Shown here piece after piece: positions 52,469 through 61,178 of a DNA stretch of 64,000 nt. Under the pieces are notes generated by a model. It had not been told where the DNA came from. It worked only from the letters and a program-made list of their open reading frames with translations, and did no database searches. The number at the start of each line of letters is the position of its first letter. Positions within the stretch are counted from its first letter, which is position 1. This DNA comes from CAVTQZ01 sp963737015 (GTDB taxonomy: Bacteria > Actinomycetota > Acidimicrobiia > Acidimicrobiales > UBA8190), in the NCBI GenBank assembly GCA_963737015.1, contig CAVTQZ010000001.1, positions 1,550,001 to 1,614,000 of the forward strand, read 5' to 3'. Made by a program: the position numbers and the translations under genes.

Positions 52469-53776
52469 CTAGCGGTCCGTGCCTGGGCGCCCGATGAGGT
52501 CCGATGCCCTCCTGAGCTTCGAACCCGACCCCGACCCCGACCCGGCGCTCGCCAGCGGCCGCGCCGCGGGCTTCGGGCTCACGTCCACGTCGGCCGCGCC
52601 CGCACGAAGCGCCCCCACCGTGCACTCGGACCGGGGGCGGTGCGCGAACGGGTCGAAGCGGTAATGGCGCATGGCGTTCAGATGCGTGATCTTCTCGACC
52701 TCGGTGTCGGGCACGGAGCTGATCGACTTCCAGAGAGTCTCAGGCGACATGGGCCACGTCGAGTCGGAGTGCGGGTAGTCGGATTCCCAGCAGATCATGT
52801 CGATCCCGACCAGGTGACGCATCTCCACTCCGGCGGGGTCGTCGATGAAGCAGGTCACGACGCGCTCCTTGAACACGTCGCTCGGGAGACTGTCCCCGAA
52901 GTCCTGGCCGGTCCAGCCGTGATGGCGCGTGTAGATCCAGTCCATCCGGTCCATGAAATAAGGGATCCAGCCGATTCCGCCTTCGGACAATGCGACGCGC
53001 AGGTCGGCGAACTTCCGCAGCACCGGTGACCACAAGAGGTCCGCAGCGGCCTGCACGATGTTCACGGGCTGCAGCCCTAGCAACACGTCGATCGGCGCGT
53101 CGGGGGCGGTGACCACCAACGATGACGACGACCCGATGTGGAGGCAGACGATCGTGCCCTCGTCGGAGCATGCGGCCCAGAACGGGTCCCAGTGCTCGGA
53201 GTGAAAGCTCGGGAGCTTCAGCTTGGAGGGGTTCTCCGAGAACGAGACGGCGTGCGCGCCCTTGGCCGCGGCGCGCCTCACCTCGTCCGCCATCGCCTGC
53301 GGGTCCCAGATCGGTACCAGCGCGCACGGGATCATGCGGCCGGGGTAGGTGCCGCACCACTCGTCGATGTGCCAGTCGTTGTAGGCGCGCAAGACCGCCA
53401 GCCCGAGGTCGGGGTCCTTCGCCTTGGCGAAGAGCTGGCCGCAGAGCTGCGGGAACGACGGGAAGCACAACGATCCGATGACGCCGTTCGCGTCCATGTC
53501 GCGGATGCGGTCGTGTATGTCGTAACAACCGGAGCGGATCTCGGCGAACGACGTCGGCTCGATGCCGTACTCCTCCACCGGGCGCCCGGCGACGGCGTTC
53601 AGGCCGATGTTGGTCGCCTCCTTGCCGTCGAAGCGCCAGATCTCCGTGCCGTCGTCGCGCCGGGTCACGACGGGTGCCTGGTCCTCGTAGCGCCCGGGCA
53701 TCCTCCCCTTGAACATGCCGGGTGGCTCGACCACGTGGTCGTCGACGCTCACGAGGACCAGATCGTCGAGCTCCAT
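52469..53776 (-). CDS. Amidohydrolase-2 family metal-dependent hydrolase
   Basis: The 435-residue product starts at ATG 53776. It belongs to the ACMSD-like amidohydrolase group: VSVDDHVVEPPGMF (first metal His cluster, here DDHVVEP), CLHIGSSSS (His), ALSEGGIGWIPYFMDRMDW and CWESDYPHSDSTWP (Asp and His). Family members hydrolyse or decarboxylate aromatic or cyclic acids. The C-terminal 45 residues are low-complexity and include a Ser-Gly repeat. It is divergent from the CoA-transferase genes, with a 12-bp palindrome in the gap, so it probably belongs to the same catabolic module. Confidence 0.85.
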   Translation of the reverse strand: MELDDLVLVSVDDHVVEPPGMFKGRMPGRYEDQAPVVTRRDDGTEIWRFDGKEATNIGLNAVAGRPVEEYGIEPTSFAEIRSGCYDIHDRIRDMDANGVIGSLCFPSFPQLCGQLFAKAKDPDLGLAVLRAYNDWHIDEWCGTYPGRMIPCALVPIWDPQAMADEVRRAAAKGAHAVSFSENPSKLKLPSFHSEHWDPFWAACSDEGTIVCLHIGSSSSLVVTAPDAPIDVLLGLQPVNIVQAAADLLWSPVLRKFADLRVALSEGGIGWIPYFMDRMDWIYTRHHGWTGQDFGDSLPSDVFKERVVTCFIDDPAGVEMRHLVGIDMICWESDYPHSDSTWPMSPETLWKSISSVPDTEVEKITHLNAMRHYRFDPFAHRPRSECTVGALRAGAADVDVSPKPAARPLASAGSGSGSGSKLRRASDLIGRPGTDR

Positions 53777-53815
53777 GCCGTCTCCCCTCGGGGTACCCGC
53801 CGTTCGGCGTTAGCT

Positions 53816-53827
53816 GACACGCGTGTC
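53816..53827. promoter_or_regulatory. 12-bp perfect palindrome, probable operator
   Basis: GACACGCGTGTC is a perfect palindrome in the 110-base gap between the divergent amidohydrolase and CoA-transferase genes. A 10-base tandem repeat (CAGTATCTTC twice, 53835-53854) follows. Position and symmetry fit a TetR- or GntR-type operator controlling both directions. No regulator gene is adjacent. Confidence 0.5.
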
Positions 53828-53886
53828 GGGTTCACAGTATCTTCCAGTATCTTCACGCCGTGAGCACGGCCGGTCGGAGCGGGGCG

Positions 53887-55182
53887 ATGGCGCTCGAAGG
53901 TGTGCGGATCCTCGACTTCACCCGGCTCGGCTTCGGGGCGCAGGCCACCCTCATATGCGGCTGCCTCGGCGCCGAGGTGATACGGGTCGAGAGCACGGTT
54001 CGGCCCGATCCCATCCGCGTCATGCCTCCCTACGTCCCCGAGCCGGGGGACACCGGTGAGGGCTTCGGCGCCGCCACCCTCGCCAACACGACAGGAGCCA
54101 CGAGCGCCAACCGCGGGGGAATCTTCTACAAGTACAACACGGGTGGAAAGAAGAGCATCACGGTCGACGCCCGCAATCCGAAGGGGCTGGCGCTCTTGAA
54201 GGACCTCGTGAAGGTCTCGGACGTGGTTACCGAGAGCTTCGCTGCCGGGACTCTCGACCGATGGGGTCTCGGCTACGACGTGATGCGCGAGCTGCGTGCC
54301 GATGTCATCTACGTGTCGATGTGCGGGTTCGGCCACTCGGGACCCGACACCTCGCATGTGACGATGGGCCCTACGGCGCAGGCGCTCACGGGGCTCACCT
54401 ACATGGTGGGCTTGCCGGGGCGTCCGCCGGCGGGCTGGACCTTCTCCTACCTCGACCACGTCGGCGGTTACCTCGGGGCTCTTGCCATCCTCGCGGGCCT
54501 CGCGCACCGAGGCCGCACCGGCGAGGGCCAGCACATCGACGTGTCGCAGCTCGAGCCGGCGACCGCGCTCTGCGGCGCGCTTGTGCTCGACGCGCAGATC
54601 AACGGGCGCAGCTCGCGCCGGGCGGACTTCCCGACGGGCAACCGGCGTCTTCATCCGCCCTCCGCCCCAGGCGGTGCCTACCGCGCGAGCGGAGAGGACC
54701 GGTGGGTCGTGATCTCGTGCCGCACGCAGGAGCAGTGGAAGGCGCTCGTGGAGGTCATGGGTGACCCGCCGTGGGCGGCCGAAGCGCGCTTCGCCACGAT
54801 CGCGTCGCGCGTCGAGCACGCAGAAGAGCTCGACCGGCTCGTCGAATCCTGGAGCGCTGGACGCGACCGTTACGAGGTGATGCACCTGCTTCAGGCCCGC
54901 GGTGTGCCCGCCGGCGCGGTGCAGGACGCGGCCGACCGTCTCGAGCGCGACCCGCAGCTCGAGGCACGGGGGCACTTCACCCGGCTCGGCAATTCCGAGG
55001 TGCAGCCGCTTCCTCTCGAGGGACTTCCGCTCCACATGTCCGCGACCGCACCCGACACCGGAGGTGCGATCCGGCGCGGGCCGCCGTGCATCGGCGAGGA
55101 CACCGACTCCGTGCTCGGCGACGTTCTCGGGCTCGGGCCCGGTGAGATCTCCTCCCTGCGCGACGAGGGCGCGCTCGCGTGA
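53887..55182 (+). CDS. CaiB/BaiF-family (class III) CoA-transferase
   Basis: The 431-residue product starts at ATG 53887 (GGAG upstream); GTG 53860 is an alternative. It transfers CoA between carboxylic acids. Family blocks are LEGVRILDFTRLGFGAQAT, YNTGGKKSITVDARNPKG, FGHSGPDTSHVTMGP and the SYLDHVGGYLGALAIL segment. The Asp in SYLDHVGG sits at the position of the catalytic Asp of formyl-CoA transferase (D169). GRTGEGQHIDVSQLE follows. The stop overlaps the second CoA-transferase start (GTGA), so the two probably form a heteromer. Confidence 0.88.
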   Translation: MALEGVRILDFTRLGFGAQATLICGCLGAEVIRVESTVRPDPIRVMPPYVPEPGDTGEGFGAATLANTTGATSANRGGIFYKYNTGGKKSITVDARNPKGLALLKDLVKVSDVVTESFAAGTLDRWGLGYDVMRELRADVIYVSMCGFGHSGPDTSHVTMGPTAQALTGLTYMVGLPGRPPAGWTFSYLDHVGGYLGALAILAGLAHRGRTGEGQHIDVSQLEPATALCGALVLDAQINGRSSRRADFPTGNRRLHPPSAPGGAYRASGEDRWVVISCRTQEQWKALVEVMGDPPWAAEARFATIASRVEHAEELDRLVESWSAGRDRYEVMHLLQARGVPAGAVQDAADRLERDPQLEARGHFTRLGNSEVQPLPLEGLPLHMSATAPDTGGAIRRGPPCIGEDTDSVLGDVLGLGPGEISSLRDEGALA

Positions 55183-56339
55183 GCGCCCCGCTCGCGGGTG
55201 TCCGGGTGATCGAGCTCACCGACCCCTCCGCCGAGTACTGCGGCAGGCTGCTCGCGCTGCTCGGGGCTGACGTCGTGAAGCTCGAGCCGCCCGCGGGGGC
55301 GCCGTCTCGCGAGGTCGGGCCGTTCGTCGGGGACATGGCGGACCCCGACCGGAGCCTCGCGTTCTGGGCGGACAACGTCGGGAAGCGCTCGGCGGTGGTG
55401 GAGCGCGACGACGATGTCCTCGCGCTGTGCGAATCGGCCGACGTGATGGTGCACACACTTCGCGCGCCGGAGTCAGAGGCGCGCGGTCTTGATTTCGTCT
55501 CGCTAGCAGCACGCGCACCGAGACTCGTCGTGTGCGCGATCACACCTTTCGGTCAGGACGGACCATGGGCGCAGTACGAGGCCGACGACCTCGTGCTGAT
55601 GGCGCTCGGCGGGTCGATGGCAGCGTGCGGCTACGCGCCCGGACCCGACGGCAACTACGACACTCCCCCGCTCGCCTGCCACGGGGAGCAGGCCTGGCGG
55701 ACCGCTTCGACCTATGGGGCGATCGCAGTGGTGGCGGCGCTGTTATGGCGCGAGTCCTCGGGCGAGGGCCAGCTTGTCGACGTGTCTGCTCACGAGTGCT
55801 CGGCGTCGATGACCGAATGGCACCTAATGGCGTACCTGTGCTCGGGCCAGGTGCACCGCCGCGGACCTCACCCGACGCTGCAGGGCGCGGACGGACGCCA
55901 GGTGGCGGCTCTCACCCCGGACTTCTTGGGACCGCACGTCTTTGCGCGCATGCTCGAGATGCTGGAGAAGGAAGATGTGGCAGGCCCGCTCTCCGACCCG
56001 GCTTTCGCCGATCCGGCGCACCGCGCACAGAACTTCCGCGAGGTGTGGAGAGCGCTGAAGAGGCTCGCGGAGAAGCACGACGCGGAGGAGATCTACAGGC
56101 TGGGTCAGAGCGCGGGGCTGCCCTGGGGGCCGATCCGTGCGCCCGATGAGACCCTTTCGGACCCGCACCTTCGCGCTCGCGGACACTTCGTCGACCTCCG
56201 TCACGAAGAGATCGGCCGCAGCGTCACCTATCCCGGCGCTCCATTCCTGGCACACGGGTCCCCCTGCGAGCTCACGAGACGGCCGCCCCTTCTCGGCGAG
56301 CACACTGAGCAGGTGCGCCGCGAATGGCTCGGCAAGTAG
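55179..56339 (+). CDS. Second CaiB/BaiF-family protein, catalytic Asp not conserved
   Basis: The 386-residue paralogue begins GVRVIELTDPSAEYCGRLLALLGADVVKLE. GEGQLVDVSAHECSAS aligns with the GEGQHIDVSQLE block of its neighbour. Counting back 22 residues from GEGQ, where the first protein has the catalytic Asp, this one has Trp (EQAWRTASTYGA). It is therefore probably not active alone. Two-subunit class III transferases of this kind are known, for example BbsEF of toluene degradation. It lies between the first transferase and a thiolase-fold gene. Confidence 0.82.
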   Translation: MSAPLAGVRVIELTDPSAEYCGRLLALLGADVVKLEPPAGAPSREVGPFVGDMADPDRSLAFWADNVGKRSAVVERDDDVLALCESADVMVHTLRAPESEARGLDFVSLAARAPRLVVCAITPFGQDGPWAQYEADDLVLMALGGSMAACGYAPGPDGNYDTPPLACHGEQAWRTASTYGAIAVVAALLWRESSGEGQLVDVSAHECSASMTEWHLMAYLCSGQVHRRGPHPTLQGADGRQVAALTPDFLGPHVFARMLEMLEKEDVAGPLSDPAFADPAHRAQNFREVWRALKRLAEKHDAEEIYRLGQSAGLPWGPIRAPDETLSDPHLRARGHFVDLRHEEIGRSVTYPGAPFLAHGSPCELTRRPPLLGEHTEQVRREWLGK

Positions 56340-56346
56340 TGCGATC

Positions 56347-57615
56347 GTGAGCGCAGCGGCGCGCGCGCCCTGTGTGGTCGGCATCGGTGAGACCAGGTAC
56401 ACGAAGTGGGGCGGCATCACCGACGCGAGCGAGTACGAGCTGGCTCTGGAAGCGATCCTCGCTGCCGTCGCGGATGCGGGCATGTCGGTCGACGACGTGG
56501 ACGGGTTGTCGTCGTTCGCCGAGGACCGCAACGAGGCCACCTTCACAGCGGCGGACCTCGGTCTCGAAGAGCTGCGCTACGCGGGGATGGCCTGGCTTCC
56601 CGGCGGTGGAGGCGCTTGCGCGGCGGTGATGAACGCCGCCATGGCCGTCGAGACGGGCGCGGCCGACGTCGTCGTCGCTTACCGGTCGCTTTGCCAGGGT
56701 CAGTTCCGCCGATTCGGCCGCGGTCCCGGTGGCGAGGTCGCGCGCAGCGCCTCCGCCACTGCCTCGAAGAAGAGTGAAGGCACCTCGCCGACGCGTGTGC
56801 CACACCTACGGAGGGCCAAGAGCATCCTCGAAGCCCACGTCGCATTCACCATGCCCTTCGGCATGTTCAGTCCACCGATCGCCTACGCAATGGTTCTGCG
56901 GAGGCACATGCACCTCTTCGCCACGACGGCCGAACAGATGGGTCACGTCGCCGTCACGATGCGCGCCCACGCCTCGCGAAACCCCCGCGCGGTCATGGGA
57001 GGGCGCCCGATGACGATGGACGACTACCTGGCGTCGCGGTGGGTATCGGAGCCCTTCCGCCTCTTCGACTGCTGCCTGGAGACGGACGGCGCGTGCGCGG
57101 TGGTGGTCACGACGGCCGAGAGGGCGAGGGATGCGGCGAATACCCCCGTGGCGCTCGTGGGCGCGGCACAGGGAACCCCGCGCGGCTTCGGGCACGGCCA
57201 GTACTCGAACGTATCGATGCCCGACGAGATCTACGCGAGCGCGGGAGCGAAGGGCGTGGCGAAGAGACTCTGGGGGCGAGCGGGGATCGGTCCCGGCGAC
57301 GTCGACGTCGCTCAGATCTACGACCACTTCTCGGGCCTCGTGCTTCTTTCGCTCGAAGACTTCGGATTCTGCGACAGAGGTGAATCAGGGCCGATGGTGG
57401 AGTCCGGGGCGCTCGCATGGCCCGGGGGGTCGCTTCCCACGAACACACACGGGGGGAGCCTCTCCGAGGCCTACATCCACGGCCTGAACCACGTGGTCGA
57501 AGGGGTACGCCAGCTGCGCGGCCAGTCGACGTGTCAGGTGCACGGGGCCGAAACCTGCCTCGTCACGAGCGCTGCCGGCGTTCCGACGAGTGCTCTCGTG
57601 ATGGCGAAACGGTGA
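56347..57615 (+). CDS. Thiolase-fold protein (Ltp/SCPx-like), pair 1
   Basis: The 422-residue product starts at GTG 56347, 7 bases after the second CoA-transferase. The family strings are VVGIGETRYTKWGG, GGGGACAAVMNAAMAVETGAAD (a Cys is retained at the usual nucleophile site), DCCLETDGACAVVVTTAERARD, VDVAQIYDHFSGLVLLSLEDFGFC and PTNTHGGSLSEAY. The HxAF motif of true thiolases is replaced by YDHF. That is the pattern of Ltp-type enzymes, which with a DUF35 partner can act as retro-aldolases on steroid side-chain CoA thioesters. The DUF35 gene lies 3 bases downstream. Confidence 0.82.
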   Translation: MSAAARAPCVVGIGETRYTKWGGITDASEYELALEAILAAVADAGMSVDDVDGLSSFAEDRNEATFTAADLGLEELRYAGMAWLPGGGGACAAVMNAAMAVETGAADVVVAYRSLCQGQFRRFGRGPGGEVARSASATASKKSEGTSPTRVPHLRRAKSILEAHVAFTMPFGMFSPPIAYAMVLRRHMHLFATTAEQMGHVAVTMRAHASRNPRAVMGGRPMTMDDYLASRWVSEPFRLFDCCLETDGACAVVVTTAERARDAANTPVALVGAAQGTPRGFGHGQYSNVSMPDEIYASAGAKGVAKRLWGRAGIGPGDVDVAQIYDHFSGLVLLSLEDFGFCDRGESGPMVESGALAWPGGSLPTNTHGGSLSEAYIHGLNHVVEGVRQLRGQSTCQVHGAETCLVTSAAGVPTSALVMAKR

Positions 57616-57618
57616 GCG

Positions 57619-58056
57619 GTGCAGGTGACTGAGCGCTGGTTCCCCGACGAGATGCCGATGCCCGCAGCGAGCGCGGAGACGCTCGGGTGGTGGGAGGCCG
57701 CGGCCGAGCACCGGTTGGTGGCCCAGCGCTGCACCTCGTGCGGCACTCTGCGCCATCCCCCGGGACCTCGCTGCCCGAGATGCAGGTCCGCGGACCACGA
57801 GTGGCGGGACCTTCCCGGCAGCGGCGTGGTCTACTCCTACACCGTGGTACGCCAGGCCTTCATCGCTCCTCTCGCCGATCGACTCCCCTATGTCGTGATC
57901 GCCGTGGAGCTCGACGACGCGCCGGGCGTGCGCTTCGTGTCGAACCTCGTGGACTGCGACCCCGGGAAGGTGGAGATCGGAATGCCGGTCGATGTGGTCT
58001 GGGAGGACATGGGACCGGGCCTGGCGCTACCCCGCTTCAGGGCCTCGGACCGATGA
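57619..58056 (+). CDS. DUF35 OB-fold/zinc-ribbon protein, pair 1
   Basis: The 145-residue protein has the DUF35 layout: an N-terminal helix (SAETLGWWEAAAEHRLVAQRC), a zinc ribbon with CTSCGTLRHPPGPRCPRC (two CxxC), and an OB-fold (GVVYSYTVVRQAF, VIAVELDDAPGVRFVSNLV). Such proteins bind thiolase-fold enzymes and are needed for their activity. Start GTG 57619 (or 57625). The second thiolase-fold gene overlaps its stop (ATGA). Confidence 0.85.
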   Translation: MQVTERWFPDEMPMPAASAETLGWWEAAAEHRLVAQRCTSCGTLRHPPGPRCPRCRSADHEWRDLPGSGVVYSYTVVRQAFIAPLADRLPYVVIAVELDDAPGVRFVSNLVDCDPGKVEIGMPVDVVWEDMGPGLALPRFRASDR

Positions 58057-59234
58057 GGCGCGCACCTTCCTCGAGGCGCGCCACGATCGTCGGCGTCGCC
58101 ACCTCGGACTACCCGTACCTGCCGAACCTCTCGGAGCACGCGGTCCACTCGCAGGCGGCCGAGAGGGCGCTCGCTGACGCCGGGCTCGGCTACTCCGACG
58201 TCGACGGCCTCGCGACCGCCGGCTTCTTCCCGATGTACGCGACCGGGGTGGCCGAGTACCTGGGGCTGCACCCGACGTACATGGACGAGACCAACTTCGG
58301 TGGAGCTTCGTTCGAAGTCCTCGTGGAGCACGCTGCGTACGCGATCGAAGAAGGAGCCGCCGAGACCGTCCTCGTCACGTACGGCAGCGTCCAGCTCTCA
58401 CAGATGGGACGGCGCCTCGGGACGGGAGGTGGTGGCGGAGGCGGGGGCGCCGGCGCGCCGGGGCCCGCCATCTACGACGCGCTCTGGGGCAACACTCTGG
58501 TCGGGAGCTACGCGCTGGCCGCAAGGCGTCACATGCACGAGTTCGGCACGACCTCCGAGCAGCTCGCGGAGATCGCCGTCACCACGCGCAGGCACGCTGT
58601 CACGAACCCGCAGGCGCAACAGCGTGATCCGATCTCGGTCGCCGACGTCCTCGGGTCGAGGCTCGTGGCAGATCCGCTCCACGTCCTCGACTGTTGCGTG
58701 ATCTCCGACGGAGGCGCCGCCTGTGTGCTCACGACGGCGGAGCGCGCCGCGGACCTGCGCAAGACCCCGGTCTACGTCCTCGGTGCCGCGCACGCCACGA
58801 CCCACCACCTCAACATCTCCGCCATGCCGGACCTGACGGTGAGCCCGGCCGCACAGTGCGGGCCGGTGGCGTTCGCGCGTGCGGGGATCGGTCCCTCCGA
58901 CGTCGACGTCGCAGAGCTCTACGACTCGTTCACGATCACCGTCCTTCTCACGCTCGAGGACCTCGGCTTCTGCGCGAAGGGTGAAGGCGGTGCCTTCGTC
59001 GAGGGCGGGGGGCTCGCGGTCGGCGGCCGACTGCCCACCAACACCGACGGCGGCGGCCTGTCCGCCTGCCATCCGGGGATGCGCGGGATGTTCCTCATAG
59101 TGGAGGCGGTCCGCCAGCTGAGGGGCGAGGGCGGCGAGACCCAGGTCCGAGACGCCGAGGTCGCGGTCGCGCACGGCACGGGCGGGATGCTCTCCACCGG
59201 CGCCACCCTGCTCCTCGGGAAGGAGGCGCCGTGA
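58053..59234 (+). CDS. Thiolase-fold protein (Ltp/SCPx-like), pair 2
   Basis: The 393-residue product starts at ATG 58053. Strings include TIVGVATSDYPYL, FGGASFEVLVEHAAYAIEEGAAE (no Cys where thiolases have one), a Gly-rich loop near residue 130 (GTGGGGGGGGAG), DCCVISDGGAACVLTTAERA, VDVAELYDSFTITVLLTLEDLGFC and PTNTDGGGLSACHPG. YDSF replaces the thiolase His motif. Loss of the Cys rules out normal thiolysis and favours an aldolase-type role. It forms a pair with the DUF35 gene downstream, which overlaps its stop (GTGA). Confidence 0.83.
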   Translation: MRRAPSSRRATIVGVATSDYPYLPNLSEHAVHSQAAERALADAGLGYSDVDGLATAGFFPMYATGVAEYLGLHPTYMDETNFGGASFEVLVEHAAYAIEEGAAETVLVTYGSVQLSQMGRRLGTGGGGGGGGAGAPGPAIYDALWGNTLVGSYALAARRHMHEFGTTSEQLAEIAVTTRRHAVTNPQAQQRDPISVADVLGSRLVADPLHVLDCCVISDGGAACVLTTAERAADLRKTPVYVLGAAHATTHHLNISAMPDLTVSPAAQCGPVAFARAGIGPSDVDVAELYDSFTITVLLTLEDLGFCAKGEGGAFVEGGGLAVGGRLPTNTDGGGLSACHPGMRGMFLIVEAVRQLRGEGGETQVRDAEVAVAHGTGGMLSTGATLLLGKEAP

Positions 59235-59665
59235 CCGACGAGGCCACGCGTGAAGAGCGTCCGCCGAAGCCGCGCCCGGCGCCGATTCCCGACCCCGACT
59301 CCGAGCCCTACTGGGCCGCGGCTCTGGAAGGTCGTCTCCTCATCCAGCGCTGCGAGGCCTGCGGGGCCCATCAGCTCTACCCGCGCGACAGGTGCATCTC
59401 CTGCAGGGGGCCCGTCGCGTGGGTCGAGGCCTCGGGGAACGGGACCGTCTACAGCTTCACGATCATCCGACAGAACTACTCACGGTCCTTCAAGCATCTG
59501 ATCCCCTATGTCGTGGCTCTCGTCGACCTCGACGAGGGCCCCCGGCTCATGACGAACCTCGTGGGATGCGATCCGGATTCGGTGGGGATCGGCATGCGCG
59601 TGCGGGCAACCTTCGAACAGGTCTCGGACCAGGCGGGGATCGCTCTTTTCACCCCCGCCTCCTGA
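59231..59665 (+). CDS. DUF35 OB-fold/zinc-ribbon protein, pair 2
   Basis: The 144-residue partner of the preceding thiolase-fold protein has a zinc ribbon (CEACGAHQLYPRDRCISC) and an OB-fold (GTVYSFTIIRQNYS, YVVALVDLDEGPRLMTNLVGC). A Pro-rich N-terminal tail (EERPPKPRPAPIPDPDSEPY) precedes the helix. It is the last gene of the plus-strand acyl-CoA module and converges with the metal transporter gene, 23 bases away. Confidence 0.85.
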   Translation: MTDEATREERPPKPRPAPIPDPDSEPYWAAALEGRLLIQRCEACGAHQLYPRDRCISCRGPVAWVEASGNGTVYSFTIIRQNYSRSFKHLIPYVVALVDLDEGPRLMTNLVGCDPDSVGIGMRVRATFEQVSDQAGIALFTPAS

Positions 59666-59688
59666 GGCGCGGCTGAACAGCACCCGAG

Positions 59689-60861
59689 TCAGGATTCGAA
59701 GTTCTGAGCCAGCTTCAGCGAATCAACCGGGGTCACCTTGGAGCTCCAACGGGCTTCGACGTTCCCCCACTTCCAGTAAGCGAGAGCGACGGCCCAGACG
59801 AAGACGAACAGTGCGGCGATGCAGAAACCGGCGACGTTGATGTTGAAGGTTGCCACGGTGTCCCAGAACGCCCCGTGGAGGTGCACCTCCGTGGAGAACA
59901 CCCCGAGTATCTCGATCGTGCCGACGATGAACGCGGCCCCGATGGACAGAGCCGTGATGACGAGGTTGTAGTACACCTTTCGCACCGGTTTGGCGAACGC
60001 CCACCCGTAGGCGAAGTTCATGAAGCAGCCGTCGATCGTGTCGAAGAGGATGAGCCCCCCGGAGAAGAGGGCCGGCAGCGCGAGCACCGCGTAGTAGGGC
60101 AGACCCTGGATGGCGGCGTATGCGGTGGCAGCCAAGAGCACCACCTCGGTGGTGGTGTCGAAGCCGATTCCGAAGACCAAGCCGACGAAGTAGAGCTGCC
60201 AGGTGTGGTTGACCGAGCGCATGAACCGACCGAAGAACCGGTACATCAATCCTCGAGCCTGTAGTTGAGCTTCCAGGTCGGCCTCGTCGTAGCTGCCCCG
60301 GCGCATCTCCACGAACACCTTGAAGATCCCCGACAGGACGACCAGGTTCAGGATCGCGATCAGGTACAGGAACGAAGCGGAGACGATCGTGCCCGCGGCT
60401 CCCCCTGCGGTCTCGTAAGTGGAAGACGGGTTCACGACCGCGCCGAAGACCGCTCGGGCCGCGACCGTGATCCCCAAACCGACGGCGACGATCACGGTGG
60501 AGTGACCCAGGGAGAAGAAGAACCCCGACGCGAGAGGTCTTTTCCCGTCGGACATCAGCTTGCGGGTGGTGTTGTCTATGCACGAGATGTGATCGGCGTC
60601 GAAGGCGTGGCGGAAACCTAAGAACCACGCCGTGACGGCCACGCCGAGGCCCACCCCGAGCCCTTTGCCCCCCCCGTACCCCCGGTAGTCGATGTGATGG
60701 GGCATGACCACGGCCAGATAGATCAGCCACCCCGCAGCGTTGACCGCGAGGATGAGGCCGAACATCGCCGCCACCCTTCCCCACTCATCGGGCCGCAACG
60801 CATGGCGAACGGCACCGAAGCGCGCCGCTATTTTCCGGATGCGGCCGAGGTCTCCCTCCAT
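59689..60861 (-). CDS. NiCoT-family nickel/cobalt transporter, cobalamin-riboswitch controlled
   Basis: This membrane permease of 390 residues has about eight helices. The NiCoT signatures are FRHAFDADHISCIDNTTRKL, FFFSLGHSTVIVAVG, LVFGIGFDTTTEVVLLA and a GGLILFDTIDGCFMN segment. I choose ATG 60861; the frame is open to 60972, but that reaches into the riboswitch. AGGAGG lies 11 bases upstream of 60861. The family carries Ni2+ or Co2+. The upstream cobalamin riboswitch argues for cobalt, needed for B12. It could also carry the nickel required by the LarA-type enzyme, but that is speculation. Confidence 0.92.
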   Translation of the reverse strand: MEGDLGRIRKIAARFGAVRHALRPDEWGRVAAMFGLILAVNAAGWLIYLAVVMPHHIDYRGYGGGKGLGVGLGVAVTAWFLGFRHAFDADHISCIDNTTRKLMSDGKRPLASGFFFSLGHSTVIVAVGLGITVAARAVFGAVVNPSSTYETAGGAAGTIVSASFLYLIAILNLVVLSGIFKVFVEMRRGSYDEADLEAQLQARGLMYRFFGRFMRSVNHTWQLYFVGLVFGIGFDTTTEVVLLAATAYAAIQGLPYYAVLALPALFSGGLILFDTIDGCFMNFAYGWAFAKPVRKVYYNLVITALSIGAAFIVGTIEILGVFSTEVHLHGAFWDTVATFNINVAGFCIAALFVFVWAVALAYWKWGNVEARWSSKVTPVDSLKLAQNFES

Positions 60862-60967
60862 GGTGGGTTCATCCTCCTGAAGTCGGAGGACGAAGAGAGC
60901 CCTTGCGGCTCCGCCCCGAGGCCGAGGCCGCACGAACCGCCCTTCATCCGAGGATCGGTGTTCGTCT

Positions 60968-61090
60968 GACACGACCCAGGCGACCGGACTCGCCCCCGAG
61001 AGGGACCACCGTTGCGGGACAGCGCCGGATTCTCACCGGACTTCGCTGGAGCGCATCGCCGCCGCAACGAGACGATCAGGCGGCGACTGG
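60968..61090 (-). ncRNA. Cobalamin (AdoCbl) riboswitch
   Basis: Read on the minus strand, the leader contains GAAGTCCGGTGAGAATCCGG followed by CGCTGTCCCGCAACGG. These are the conserved core of cobalamin riboswitches (CCGGTGNGAATCCGG with the GCTGTCCCGCAACTGT block). A GTTGCGG segment upstream can pair with CCGCAAC, and CGCCTGGGTCG lies at the 3' side. It ends about 110 bases before the transporter start. B12 binding is expected to repress the metal transporter. The limits are approximate. Confidence 0.85.
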
Positions 61091-61178
61091 AGAACCTACG
61101 GGTCGCCCCGCAGACCGTCAAGGCTGATCCGAATATCGCTTTCTTGGTAGACGCTGTTTCCCCTCGTCGTAGGGGTCG

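Noticed and set aside
60862..60972. Longer start of the NiCoT transporter at 60972
   Set aside because: It would translate the 3' end of the riboswitch and adds a low-complexity Arg-rich stretch; ATG 60861 gives a normal family N-terminus.
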